This document shows positions 14,524-22,400 of a DNA stretch of 64,000 bases, one piece after another (the first letter of the stretch is position 1; each line of letters begins with the position of its first letter). The notes beneath the pieces were generated by a model. It saw nothing but the letters and a program-made list of their open reading frames with translations, ran no database searches and was not told where the DNA came from. Source of the stretch: Elusimicrobia bacterium GWC2_64_44 (GTDB lineage: Bacteria > Elusimicrobiota > Elusimicrobia > Elusimicrobiales > UBA9959); contig MGUG01000020.1 of the NCBI GenBank assembly GCA_001799845.1, positions 62,001 through 126,000 on the forward strand. The letters run 5' to 3'. The translations under genes were made by a program, and so were the position numbers.

Positions 14524-14802
14524 CTATTTGGCCGTTTTCCGGCCAGCGCCGGAGAGGAGGGCGTCTTTTTCGGGGCGGGAGAGTTTTTTTATCGCCGCCT
14601 CCAGCTTTGAGGCGGCCGAGCGGTCCTTCTTGCGCTTCTTCCAGGCCAGTTCCACCGGCCCGAAGGCCGCCGTATACTTGGCCCCCCGCCCGGCGTTGTG
14701 GTCGGCTATCCGCCCCGCCAGGTCATTGGTAATGCCGGTATACAGCGCGCCGTTGGCGCACCGCACAATATACACCGTCCAGGATTTAGTCTTTTCGCTC
14801 AT
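14524..14802 (-). CDS. GIY-YIG nuclease family protein (UPF0213 type)
   Basis: 92 residues. VYIVRCANGALYTGITNDLA contains the GIY-YIG signature (VYIV ... LYTGIT), followed by RIADHNAGRGAKYTA with the conserved Arg and the K.A.YTA segment of the YhbQ/UPF0213 family. These are small stand-alone nuclease-fold proteins, with a role in DNA repair suggested for relatives. It sits alone between glmU and a repeat element that adjoins tRNA-Gln. Confidence 0.88.
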   Translation of the reverse strand: MSEKTKSWTVYIVRCANGALYTGITNDLAGRIADHNAGRGAKYTAAFGPVELAWKKRKKDRSAASKLEAAIKKLSRPEKDALLSGAGRKTAK

Positions 14803-14840
14803 TTAATTTGCGGAAGTTGTAGGGCCGGAGTGCGGCCTGG

Positions 14841-14974
14841 GGACCGGGTCAGCAAAAACCCTGTCGGAGGCCGAGGCTTGCGTAAGCGCCGAGGCCGAAA
14901 CGGGGAGTGGCGAGCACGGTGTGCGCGTGGAGCGCAGCGACAATGCACCGACCACGTTTTTTGCGTTCCGGTCC
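14841..14974. repeat. GGACCGG-ended structured repeat, copy A
   Basis: 134 bases beginning GGACCGGGTCAGCAAAA and ending TTTTGCGTTCCGGTCC, an imperfect terminal inverted repeat. Internal hairpins include GCTTGCGTAAGC and GCACGGTGTGC. Closely related to the element at 31544-31652 (shared blocks TGTCGGAGGCC, GGCGAGCACGGTGTGCG, TTTTGCGTTCCGGTCC). It fills most of the gap between the GIY-YIG gene and tRNA-Gln. Confidence 0.75.
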
Positions 14975-15006
14975 TCCGGCAGCGCGCAAGACCTGCTAAA
15001 ACGGAG

Positions 15007-15077
15007 CTCCCGGGCATGGATTTGAACCATGTCTAACCGAGTCAAAGTCGGTTGTGCTACCGTTACACCACCCGGGA
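15007..15077 (-). tRNA. tRNA-Gln (UUG)
   Basis: 71 bases. Acceptor TCCCGGG pairs with CCCGGGA. Anticodon stem ACCGA/TCGGT carries loop CTTTGAC, anticodon TTG. T-arm CATGG-TTCAAAT-CCATG. Discriminator G, no encoded CCA. Confidence 0.95.
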
Positions 15078-15105
15078 ATAAAACCGTTTTCCGCCCAGCA
15101 CAGAA

Positions 15106-15131
15106 GCCCCTCCCGCGATGACGGGAAGGGC
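15106..15131. terminator. hairpin between spoVG and tRNA-Gln
   Basis: GCCCCTCCCG pairs with CGGGAAGGGC with one mismatch around CGATGA. The T-run (CGCTTTTT) follows on the plus strand; on the minus strand, where spoVG ends, only TTCT follows, so termination of spoVG may be partial. Confidence 0.5.
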
Positions 15132-15151
15132 GCTTTTTCCGTCTCGGGGTT

Positions 15152-15448
15152 TTAGAAACCCTCTGTTTGGGTCGGAGCCGCCAGCGGGCCGGCTTTCGCG
15201 TTCTCATTCTCGTACTCCTTGAGAATGAGCTGCTCCAGCTTGCCGCGGAACTCGTTGTTGATCGGGTGCGCGATGTCCTTGTACGTGCCGTCCTTGATCT
15301 TCCTGGACGGCATGCAGACAATAAGGCCGTTGTTGCCGTTCACGACCTTCATGTTGTGCACCACGAACGCGCTATCAAAGGTCACAGTAGCGAAAGCCTT
15401 CAGCCTGGCCTCGTTCCTGAGATGTATCCTCACTTCGGTGATTTCCAT
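15152..15448 (-). CDS. spoVG: SpoVG family RNA/DNA-binding regulator
   Basis: 98 residues from the ATG at 15448 (MEITEVRIHLRNEARLKAFA), supported by GGGGGGAG just upstream. The family core is complete: ATVTFDSAFVVHNMKVVNG, GLIVCMPSRKIKDGTYKDIA, HPINNEFRGKLEQLIL. SpoVG proteins are site-specific nucleic-acid binders that affect envelope and stress genes; the name does not imply sporulation. It lies directly downstream of ispE, as in bacilli (there with other genes between). An extended -10 upstream suggests a promoter of its own. Confidence 0.95.
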   Translation of the reverse strand: MEITEVRIHLRNEARLKAFATVTFDSAFVVHNMKVVNGNNGLIVCMPSRKIKDGTYKDIAHPINNEFRGKLEQLILKEYENENAKAGPLAAPTQTEGF

Positions 15449-15524
15449 ACTCCCCCCTGTTGTCCGCCCCCCGTACAACCGAAACTGTTGCATCCCAAGG
15501 CAGCGTTACTCTGACTACAACTGA

Positions 15525-15533
15525 ATTTTAGCA
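15525..15533 (-). promoter_or_regulatory. extended -10 upstream of spoVG
   Basis: Minus-strand TGCTAAAAT, about 77 bases before the spoVG start. It overlaps a perfect palindrome TGAATTTT-AGC-AAAATTCA (15522-15540) that also covers the end of ispE. Confidence 0.4.
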
Positions 15534-15537
15534 AAAT

Positions 15538-16416
15538 TCAGCAAAATTTTGACAGGAACACCCTGTAACCTTTAATACGTTCCAGTTTGCCGGCTATAGC
15601 CGCCGCCTTCGCGCGGCCGCGGCACAGGCCGAAGACCGTGGCCCCTGAACCGGACATCAGCGCGGCGTCGGCGCCCAGCGCCAGCAGCCGCTCCCTGGCT
15701 ACCCGCACCGCCGGGTGGCGCGGCAGCACCGGCTCTTCCAGCCGGTTGAACAGCGTTCCGGCCCGGCCCGGCACGAATTTACCCTTCCTTATAAGGCCGC
15801 AGAGCTCGCGGAAGTCGCCCAGGCGGGACTTTATCTGCGCCGGGGAGCCAAGTTTGAGCGCCCCGTAAACCTCTTTGGTATACACCGGCGCGCCGGGGTA
15901 GACCAGCACGATATGCGGCAGGGCGCCGGCGGCCTTAAGGACCTTCAGCTTCTCGCCGCGCCCGCGCCCCTCGGCGAAGGGTTCGTCGAGCAGGAAGAAC
16001 GCCACGTCGGAACCGATAGCGGAGGCTATCCTGAACAGCTTCGGCAGTCCGGAGCGCGGGATCCTGTAGAGCCTGGCGAGGCCCAGCAGCGCGGCCGCCG
16101 CGTCCGAGGAGCCGCCGCCGAGGCCGGCGCCGACCGGCAGGTTCTTTTCAAGCGAGATCTCCACGCCCGGCTCCAGTTTAAAAGCGGCGAAGAACCGTTC
16201 CGCAGCCTTATAGACGATATTGTCCGCCTGGTTTGCCAGCCCTATCTCTCCGCCGGAAACCAGCAGCCTGATGCCGGGGCCGGCTTTCTTCAGCAAAAGC
16301 TCGTCGTGTACGCCCACCCGGGCGAACAGCGTGGCCAGGTCGTGGTAGCCGTCGGGGCGGCGCCGCGTCGCCTCCAGGAAGAGGTTCACCTTGGCGCGGG
16401 CTTTGATCCTTACCAT
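15538..16416 (-). CDS. ispE: 4-diphosphocytidyl-2-C-methyl-D-erythritol kinase
   Basis: 292 residues, GHMP kinase fold. AKVNLFLEATRRRPDGYHDL at the N-terminus and the glycine-rich ATP loop LPVGAGLGGGSSDAAAALL are diagnostic, and MSGSGATVFGLCRG is the C-terminal GHMP motif. It phosphorylates CDP-ME in the MEP isoprenoid pathway. It starts 8 bases after the TPR/LolB-like gene. The same lolB-ispE order occurs in enterobacteria, which supports the LolB reading of that neighbour. Confidence 0.95.
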   Translation of the reverse strand: MVRIKARAKVNLFLEATRRRPDGYHDLATLFARVGVHDELLLKKAGPGIRLLVSGGEIGLANQADNIVYKAAERFFAAFKLEPGVEISLEKNLPVGAGLGGGSSDAAAALLGLARLYRIPRSGLPKLFRIASAIGSDVAFFLLDEPFAEGRGRGEKLKVLKAAGALPHIVLVYPGAPVYTKEVYGALKLGSPAQIKSRLGDFRELCGLIRKGKFVPGRAGTLFNRLEEPVLPRHPAVRVARERLLALGADAALMSGSGATVFGLCRGRAKAAAIAGKLERIKGYRVFLSKFC

Positions 16417-16424
16417 GGCCCGGC

Positions 16425-18566
16425 TCAGTCCGCCAGCTTCAGCGCGTTCACGCCGCCGAAGTTCATCTGCTCCCGGTCCAGCGTCAGCCTGAGCGACACG
16501 AAAGGCAGCTTGAACTCCATGGTCTCGGGGAAGAGGTAGAGGTTCTTCAGGAAATAGTTGCCGGGCCTGAAGGTCAGCTTGCCCTCGGCCTTGTTCTTTA
16601 TCTCTTCGGGCCAGGCCAGGGCGTCGTCCAGGCAGACCTCGCGCACCGCGCTGCCCAGGCAGGGGTTGTTCCAGGTGGCGGCCGCCAGGTACTCACCGGC
16701 GAACCACGCCTTCATCTCGCCGGCAATCAGAGAGGCCCAATAGCTGAAGGTCTCGGAATCTATGTCCTTGATGGCGATGCTGTCGAGGTCCATCACGCCG
16801 TTGGCGACCCTGGCCTTCCAGAGCGGGACCATCAGGGGCCCCATCACCGTCAGGCTGAAGTCCGACGGCGGCGCGTAATGCACTATGGCGTCGAACTTCA
16901 CGGTCTTGCCGCGCAGCTTGCCCTCGAGCTTGGCGAAAGAGGAGAACTCGTGCGCGGCGGGGCTGAAACTTTTCAGGTAGGCCAGCTCCAGCGCGGGCAG
17001 GGCCTTACCCACCTTCGGCTCCAGGTCCTTCAGGCGGGCGGCGGCAGCCGCGCGCTTGCCGGGCTTTTCCAGCAGCCAGGAATTTTTCCAGGCCAGCCAG
17101 GCCCGCTGGGGCTCGCCGGCAGCGGTGAGGATGTCGCCGGCGTGGGCCCAGATGATGGGATCGTCGGGCACGGCGCTCACGGCCCGCTTGATGCCCGCCA
17201 GCGCCTCCGCCGTATTGCCGCGGCGGTGCTTCACCCAGGCGAGCGAGTCCAGGTAGGCCCCGTTGCCCGGCTCCAGCGACACCGCGCCCAGGATGAGCAG
17301 CTCGGCCTCGTCGAGCTTGAGGCCGCGGTCGGCCAGCGAGTAGCCCAGGTAATTCATCACGTTGGCATTGTCCGGCTTTTTAGCGAGCAGGTAGCGGAAA
17401 TTGGTCTCAGCGGCCGCCATGTCCCCGGTGCGCTCGCTGATGACGGCCAGCTGCATGCGGGCCTCGTGGTTGTCGGGGTTCTTGCGCAGCACGGCGCGCA
17501 GGGTCTCCAGCGCCTTCGGGGTGCGGCGGGTATCGTCGTAGCCCAGCGCCAGGAAATAAAGTATCTCCTCGTTGTCCGGCCACTTCAGTGAGGCCTTCTC
17601 CAGCAGCGCGAGGGCCCGGTCGTAGCCGCCGCCCTGCGTGTAATAATAGGCCAGGCGCAGCGCCAGCCCGGCGTCGTCCTTGATAGCGGCGGAAGTCTCC
17701 AGGTAGGAGGCGGCGGCCTTGAAATCGCGCCGCTGCTCGTTTATCACCGACAGCCAGAAGCAGGCGGTGGGGTCCTTCTTGTCCAGCGCCCAGGCCCGCA
17801 GGAAATATTTCTCGGCCTCCGGCAGGTTGTTGACCGAAGGGCCGGCGTAGAGCTCGCCCACGTGGCCCAGCAGCTCCCGGTTGTCGGGCTCCAGGTTCAT
17901 CAGCTCGGCGTACTCCACCAGCGCCGCGGCCGTGTCGCTCCTGGTCTCGTAGAAATTGGCCAGCATGTAGCGCGGCTGCGGGTAATAGGGATCGGCGGCC
18001 TTGGACTTCAGCAGGCTGGCCTTCACGGCGTCGTGATTGCCCTTCATGTTGTAGAGCACGGCTATCTGGTAGTACACTTCGGCCGCGTCCTCGGGCTTGA
18101 GCTCCAGGTATTTCTTCAGGTAGTCCACCGACTTTTCCGGGTTGCGCGAGCTCCAAAGGCTCGCCAGCTGGTAGACGGCCTCGTGGGCGGAAGGGTCCAT
18201 CTCCGCGGCGCGCTCGAAGGCCTTGCGCGCGCCTTCCAGGTCGCCCTTGGCCCAGCGCACGTTGCCGTAAAGCACCCAGTTGTCGGCGGTGGCGGAATCG
18301 CGCTGCACCACGAACTCGGCCCACTGCGAGGCCTCCTCCACCTTGCCGATATGCAGCGCCAGGTTCAGCGCCTGCTTGTAGACGAAGACCGACTCAGGGT
18401 CCAGCAGCATCGTGCGGCGGTATTCCTGCAGGGCCACGTCGTAGTTGCCCTTGCGCTCCTGCACCATGCCGTTCATGAAGTGCAGGTAGGCCTCCTTTTC
18501 GGCCGCGGCGCACAGCGGGGCGGCGGCGGAGAGGAGGGCCAGGGTACATAGGAGTTTCTTGATCAT
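16425..18566 (-). CDS. secreted TPR protein with LolB-like C-terminal domain
   Basis: 713 residues. Signal peptide about 1-21 (LLCTLALLSAAAPLCAAAE). Residues about 25-530 are a run of TPR units (for example NWVLYGNVRWAKGDLEGARK, VMNYLGYSLADRGLKLDEAE). The last 165 or so residues form a beta-rich domain: LEGKLRGKTVKFDAIVHYAP, FSLTVMGPLMVPLWKARV, MEFKLPFVSLRLTL. These resemble LolB/DUF4292 outer-membrane lipoprotein receptors (GPL motif). No lipobox is evident. It overlaps rimI by four bases and precedes ispE by eight. The LolB relation is inferred from pattern and gene order. Confidence 0.65.
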   Translation of the reverse strand: MIKKLLCTLALLSAAAPLCAAAEKEAYLHFMNGMVQERKGNYDVALQEYRRTMLLDPESVFVYKQALNLALHIGKVEEASQWAEFVVQRDSATADNWVLYGNVRWAKGDLEGARKAFERAAEMDPSAHEAVYQLASLWSSRNPEKSVDYLKKYLELKPEDAAEVYYQIAVLYNMKGNHDAVKASLLKSKAADPYYPQPRYMLANFYETRSDTAAALVEYAELMNLEPDNRELLGHVGELYAGPSVNNLPEAEKYFLRAWALDKKDPTACFWLSVINEQRRDFKAAASYLETSAAIKDDAGLALRLAYYYTQGGGYDRALALLEKASLKWPDNEEILYFLALGYDDTRRTPKALETLRAVLRKNPDNHEARMQLAVISERTGDMAAAETNFRYLLAKKPDNANVMNYLGYSLADRGLKLDEAELLILGAVSLEPGNGAYLDSLAWVKHRRGNTAEALAGIKRAVSAVPDDPIIWAHAGDILTAAGEPQRAWLAWKNSWLLEKPGKRAAAAARLKDLEPKVGKALPALELAYLKSFSPAAHEFSSFAKLEGKLRGKTVKFDAIVHYAPPSDFSLTVMGPLMVPLWKARVANGVMDLDSIAIKDIDSETFSYWASLIAGEMKAWFAGEYLAAATWNNPCLGSAVREVCLDDALAWPEEIKNKAEGKLTFRPGNYFLKNLYLFPETMEFKLPFVSLRLTLDREQMNFGGVNALKLAD

Positions 18567-19012
18567 AGGTCCTTTGACGGCAGGACGCGGCGCAACAGCA
18601 GCGCGGCGTCCGTGTTATTATAGAATTTCGGCCTTTTGCCTACCACCTCGAAGCCGTGCCGCCGGTACAGCGCTATGGCGGCGGCGTTATGCTCGTTGAC
18701 TTCCAGGTCCACTTCGCGGCAGAGGCTCTTGGCCGCGTACTCGAACAGCTTGCCCAGCAGGGCGGCGGCGGCGCCGCGCCTCAGGAAAGCCCGGCCCACG
18801 GCCAGGGTGTTGAGCTGCACCTGCGGGCGCAGTATCCAGAAATTTATGAACCCCGCCGTGCGCCCGTCCAGCTCGGCGGCCAGCGTCACCGAGTTGCGGT
18901 TGGCCTCTTCCGCCGCGAAGCCGCGCTCGCCCCAGGCAGGATAGCCGGGGTGTTCCGCTTCGATGGCGGCGAAGGCCGGGTAATCCTCTTTGCGCGCGCG
19001 CCGTATCAGCAT
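18563..19012 (-). CDS. rimI: ribosomal protein S18-alanine N-acetyltransferase
   Basis: 149 residues, GNAT fold. IRRARKEDYPAFAAIEAEHP at the start; the acetyl-CoA loop VGRAFLRRGAAAALLGKL fits the R/Q-x-x-G-x-G/A pattern loosely; VDLEVNEHNAAAIALYRRHG followed by FEVVGKRPKFY is the RimI signature. It follows tsaB by one base, the standard tsaE-tsaB-rimI arrangement. Confidence 0.9.
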   Translation of the reverse strand: MLIRRARKEDYPAFAAIEAEHPGYPAWGERGFAAEEANRNSVTLAAELDGRTAGFINFWILRPQVQLNTLAVGRAFLRRGAAAALLGKLFEYAAKSLCREVDLEVNEHNAAAIALYRRHGFEVVGKRPKFYNNTDAALLLRRVLPSKDL

Positions 19013-19013
19013 G

Positions 19014-19730
19014 TCAGGCCTTCGCCGGCTCAGGCCGCACGTTGTTCTGCTGCTCGTACTTGGCGGGCTTCAGGTAAAGCGGCTTCAGCGTATGGTTCTT
19101 ATAGGCCAGCGCGGCCTTAATGACGAAAGCCGGGAGTATTTTGGAGACCGACCCCGGCGCCCGCGCGGCGGCTGGCGGCAGCAGGCCGTAGATACCCGGC
19201 TCTTCCTCGGCGTCGGCCACGGCGTAGAAAGGCTCCGGCTGCGCCGCCAGCAGCGCGCGCAGCTCCTCGGCCTTCAGCCAGGCCGGTTCTCCCGCCGGGC
19301 GCGGCAGCGGCCCCGCCGTGAAGAACTGGCAGAAATATTCGTCCTTGAAAGCGTGCACCAGCACGGCCAGCCGCCGGCCGCCGGCGGCGCGCCACTTTTT
19401 AAAATGCGCGGTCCCGGCCGCCTGCAGGGCCAGTATCTCGAAGAGCGTGGCCGTATAGACGGCGGCCCCGGCCAGGGCCTTCAGCGCGCCGGCCAGCGTG
19501 AGCGAGATGCGGATGCCGGTAAAGCGTCCGGGGCCGCGCGCGGCGCAGACCGTGTCCACCCGGCGCAGGTCCGAGCCCGCGGCGGCCAGGGTACGCTTGA
19601 CCAGCGCGAACAGGAATCTTTCCTGGTTATAGACTTTCTTCTGGGCCCGCGCGGTGCGCGCGCCGGCGGCCGCGGCGATCTTTAGCCGCGTGCCCGAGGT
19701 GCAGAGCCCGAGTATCACTTTTTCAGCCAT
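19014..19730 (-). CDS. tsaB: tRNA t6A biosynthesis protein TsaB
   Basis: 238 residues from the ATG at 19730 (MAEKVILGLCTSGTRLKIAA), with GGAAAG upstream. Family features: LGLCTSG at the N-terminus (usually L.IDTS), QERFLFALVKRTLAAAG, and the conserved VCAARGPGRFTGIRISLTLA. TsaB acts with TsaD, TsaC and TsaE to make N6-threonylcarbamoyl-A37. The start overlaps tsaE by 16 bases. The C-terminal half is divergent. Confidence 0.9.
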   Translation of the reverse strand: MAEKVILGLCTSGTRLKIAAAAGARTARAQKKVYNQERFLFALVKRTLAAAGSDLRRVDTVCAARGPGRFTGIRISLTLAGALKALAGAAVYTATLFEILALQAAGTAHFKKWRAAGGRRLAVLVHAFKDEYFCQFFTAGPLPRPAGEPAWLKAEELRALLAAQPEPFYAVADAEEEPGIYGLLPPAAARAPGSVSKILPAFVIKAALAYKNHTLKPLYLKPAKYEQQNNVRPEPAKA

Positions 19731-20200
19731 TTCTTTCCTATGCCGGCCAGCGCCGCGGCCCTGGTGCCCCCGGCGAAAACTTTTATCACGCGCTTGTCCC
19801 CGCCGGCCAGCGCGAACTCGATCTTGATGATCTCCGCGCCGGTCCGTTCGCCCGCGGCCTCGGGCCACTCCACCGCAGTAATGCCGTCGGCCCTGCCCAG
19901 GTACTCGTCGAGGCCTATGTTCTCCATGTCCGCCTCGCCGGCGCGGAACAGGTCGAAGTGGTAAAGCTTCAGGCGGCCCTTGTAGGCCCGCATCAGGTTG
20001 AAGCTGGCGCTGACGGGCAGCTGCCTGGCGCCCAGCGCCGCCGCCAGCTCGCGCACGAAAAAGGTCTTGCCCGCGCCGATAGGCCCCTCGAGGAAAATGG
20101 CGTCCCCGCCGGCCAGCGCGCCGGCGAACAGCCCCGCCAGCCGGGCGGTATCCGCCGGCCCGGCGCTTTTAAAAATGTTCGAAGCTTTCGACCTTGCCAT
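19715..20200 (-). CDS. tsaE: tRNA t6A biosynthesis ATPase TsaE
   Basis: 161 residues. P-loop LEGPIGAGKTFFVRELAAAL, then PVSASFNLMRAYKGRLKLYH (equivalent to the usual SPTF.L...Y), FDLFRAGEADMENIGLDEYL, and ITAVEWPE. It starts inside thiL (32-base overlap) and overlaps tsaB, so the whole stretch is translationally packed. Confidence 0.92.
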   Translation of the reverse strand: MARSKASNIFKSAGPADTARLAGLFAGALAGGDAIFLEGPIGAGKTFFVRELAAALGARQLPVSASFNLMRAYKGRLKLYHFDLFRAGEADMENIGLDEYLGRADGITAVEWPEAAGERTGAEIIKIEFALAGGDKRVIKVFAGGTRAAALAGIGKKWLKK

Positions 20201-21149
20201 TGAAATTCTCCACCAGCGCGCCGGAGCCCTTCTCCAGCCGCCCCACCACCACCGCCGCCGGCAGCAGCTTTTTTATCGCGCCCAGCTTGCCGGGCGGGGC
20301 CGTGAACACCAGGCCGTAATCCTCGCCGCCGCCCACGGCGTACTGGCGCCAGGGTTTTTTCTTCAGCGCGGCGTAGGCGCGCAGCTCCGGCGCGCAGGCG
20401 CCCTCGCCCACGCTCACCAGCACGCGGCAGCGCGACAGTTCCGCTATGATGGCCGCGCTGCGCGCGAGCCCGTCTGAGTTGTCCAGCATGGCCGTGGCCA
20501 GGCCTTTCCTGCCTATCAGTGCGCCAGCCGCCAACTGCGGCTCCGGCAGCCAGAAAGCCTTTATCAGCGCCGGGAACTTTTTCTTCTCCGCCGCGTAATC
20601 GTTCATCAGGAGCTCTAACCCCGCCGCGGCCTGGCCCAGCGGGCCCAGGTTGAACAGCAGGTCGCCCGGCTTGGCGCCGTAGCGGGTGACCAGCGGGGAG
20701 CCGCAGGTCTCGCCCCACACCGTCATGTAAAAATGGTTCTCGCGCGCGCCGGCCAAATTGCCGCCGGCTATGGAGATGCCGTAGCGCAGCGCCTCGGCCT
20801 TTAGCGCCTTCATGAAGCTCGGCGCGAAATCGGGCGGCGTGGTCTTGCGCAGCCCCGAGCCCACCACGCACGATACCGGCGCTACCTCGCCCATGGAGGC
20901 GAGGTCGCTCAAGTTGATGCGCATGAGCTTGCGCGCTATGGCCTCCGGCGTGGCGAAGCGCGGCAGGTAATGGGTGCCCTCCACCATCTCGTCGGTGGTG
21001 ATCACCAGGTCGCGGCCGGCGCCGTGGCGCAGCACGGCGCAGTCGTCGCCCGGGCCCAGCAGCAGCCGGCGGTCGCCGGGAAAGCGGAAAGTCTTCTCTA
21101 TGTGCTCTATCAGGCGGGCTTCGCCGCCTTTCTTCGTTTTGGTTTTCAC
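20169..21149 (-). CDS. thiL: thiamine-monophosphate kinase
   Basis: 326 residues. GPGDDCAVLRHGAGRDLVIT, TTDEMVEGTHYLPRFATPEA and MRINLSDLASMGEVAPVSCV are the ThiL Mg/ATP-binding motifs; GGGEDYGLVFTAP near the C-terminus is also typical. It makes thiamine diphosphate from TMP. It overlaps nnrD by four bases. Confidence 0.95.
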   Translation of the reverse strand: MKTKTKKGGEARLIEHIEKTFRFPGDRRLLLGPGDDCAVLRHGAGRDLVITTDEMVEGTHYLPRFATPEAIARKLMRINLSDLASMGEVAPVSCVVGSGLRKTTPPDFAPSFMKALKAEALRYGISIAGGNLAGARENHFYMTVWGETCGSPLVTRYGAKPGDLLFNLGPLGQAAAGLELLMNDYAAEKKKFPALIKAFWLPEPQLAAGALIGRKGLATAMLDNSDGLARSAAIIAELSRCRVLVSVGEGACAPELRAYAALKKKPWRQYAVGGGEDYGLVFTAPPGKLGAIKKLLPAAVVVGRLEKGSGALVENFNGKVESFEHF

Positions 21150-22030
21150 AGGTATCCCAGCGCCTCCGGGAGGAAGTCCAGCAGTTCCCCCGCCAGCACG
21201 CAGCGTGCGGTATATTTCTTCGCGGCCAGGTCGCCGCAGAGGCCGTGCAGGAAGACGGCCAGCGCCGCGCTGCCAGAGGCCGTCTCCGGAGTAAAACCGC
21301 GGGCCAGGCCGTTCTGGGCGTAGAAGCCGGCGCAGAGCCCGGCCAGCACGTCTCCTGTACCGCCCTTCGCCAGCTCCGGGCCGCCGGAGCTGTTCTTCAA
21401 AATATTTTTTCCATCGCAGACCAAAGTGCCGTGGCCTTTGAGCACGGCGGTACCGCCCAGCAGGCGGGCCAGCGCCGCGGCCGCAACGGGCCTGTCGGTC
21501 ACTTTTTTTCCGAGCAGCCGCGCGGCCTCACCCGGATGCGGGGTGAAAATAGCGGGCGAGGCCTTTATCTTGAAAGGCCTGGGCCCGGCGGCCAGCGCGT
21601 TCAGGGCGTCGGCGTCGACCACCGCCGGTATATCCAACGCGGCCAGCAGTTTCAGGGCGAAGGCCCGCGCGGCTTTGGACGCCCCGATGCCGGGACCTAT
21701 CAGGAAAGCGTCCATCTTTTTGTCCCGGGCGAAGGCGGCCACCTGCCCGGCGGCCGCGGCGGTAAAAGTCCCGCCGGAGCACTTCGCGCCGAAAGTCAGG
21801 GCCTCGGGCAGCGCGCAGGCTATGATCTTGCGCTCGCTCTCGGGGCAGGCCACCGTGACCAGCCCGGCGCCGGCCTTGAGCGCAGCGCGGGCGGCTAGTA
21901 TGGCGGCCCCGCCCATGCCGCGAGAACCGGCGACTACCAGCACCCGGCCGAAATCCCCTTTATGGGCATTACGCGGCCGCGGAGGAAGCTGGGCTTCCAG
22001 ATAAGAGCGGGTCAAGGATTTCACTTTCAT
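21146..22030 (-). CDS. nnrD: ADP-dependent NAD(P)H-hydrate dehydratase
   Basis: 294 residues corresponding to the C-terminal (dehydratase) half of the YjeF protein; the epimerase half (NnrE) is not fused. Motifs: NAHKGDFGRVLVVAGSRGMG, ALKAGAGLVTVACPES, IFTPHPGEAARLL, VLKGHGTLVCDG and GGTGDVLAGLCAGFYAQN. It repairs hydrated NADH and NADPH. It lies two bases after acpS. Confidence 0.93.
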   Translation of the reverse strand: MKVKSLTRSYLEAQLPPRPRNAHKGDFGRVLVVAGSRGMGGAAILAARAALKAGAGLVTVACPESERKIIACALPEALTFGAKCSGGTFTAAAAGQVAAFARDKKMDAFLIGPGIGASKAARAFALKLLAALDIPAVVDADALNALAAGPRPFKIKASPAIFTPHPGEAARLLGKKVTDRPVAAAALARLLGGTAVLKGHGTLVCDGKNILKNSSGGPELAKGGTGDVLAGLCAGFYAQNGLARGFTPETASGSAALAVFLHGLCGDLAAKKYTARCVLAGELLDFLPEALGYL

Positions 22031-22032
22031 CT

Positions 22033-22398
22033 TCAGGCTTCAAAAGCTATCACGGCGGCGCTGGCGTAGGCGGCCGTATGGGAGATGGAGACCAGCAGGC
22101 GCAGCCCGGGCCGGCCTTTCACGGCCACGGCGGGGCGGCCGCTCTCCGAGTTTTCCACTTCGATGGAGTTCAGCGGCAGCGAAGTATCGTCGAGCGCCTT
22201 TATCACCGCTTCCTTCACGGCGAAGCGCGCGGCCAGCCGCTCGAACCTGTTCTTGCTCCTGGCGGCGTAGGCCAGTTCTCCCGGCGTGAACACGCGCTTG
22301 AGAAAGCGCGGGTCGGCGGCCAGGCGGCGCACGCGGGCCACCTCGGCCAGGTCTACGCCCAGCCCGGTCACCGCGGGAGGTATGCTTTTTTTAGCCAT
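22033..22398 (-). CDS. acpS: holo-ACP synthase
   Basis: 121 residues from the ATG at 22398. GLGVDLAEVARVRRLAADP with the metal-binding Asp, RFAVKEAVIKALDD and SISHTAAYASAAVIAFE are the AcpS signatures. It transfers 4'-phosphopantetheine to acyl carrier protein. Two bases separate it from the glmS stop. A long open frame running upstream of this ATG in the same phase is only a shadow of glmS. Confidence 0.95.
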   Translation of the reverse strand: MAKKSIPPAVTGLGVDLAEVARVRRLAADPRFLKRVFTPGELAYAARSKNRFERLAARFAVKEAVIKALDDTSLPLNSIEVENSESGRPAVAVKGRPGLRLLVSISHTAAYASAAVIAFEA

Positions 22399-22400
22399 CG

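Noticed and set aside
15152-15448. SpoVG as a sign of sporulation
   Set aside because: SpoVG is widespread in non-sporulating bacteria and no sporulation gene is present; the cell envelope is diderm.
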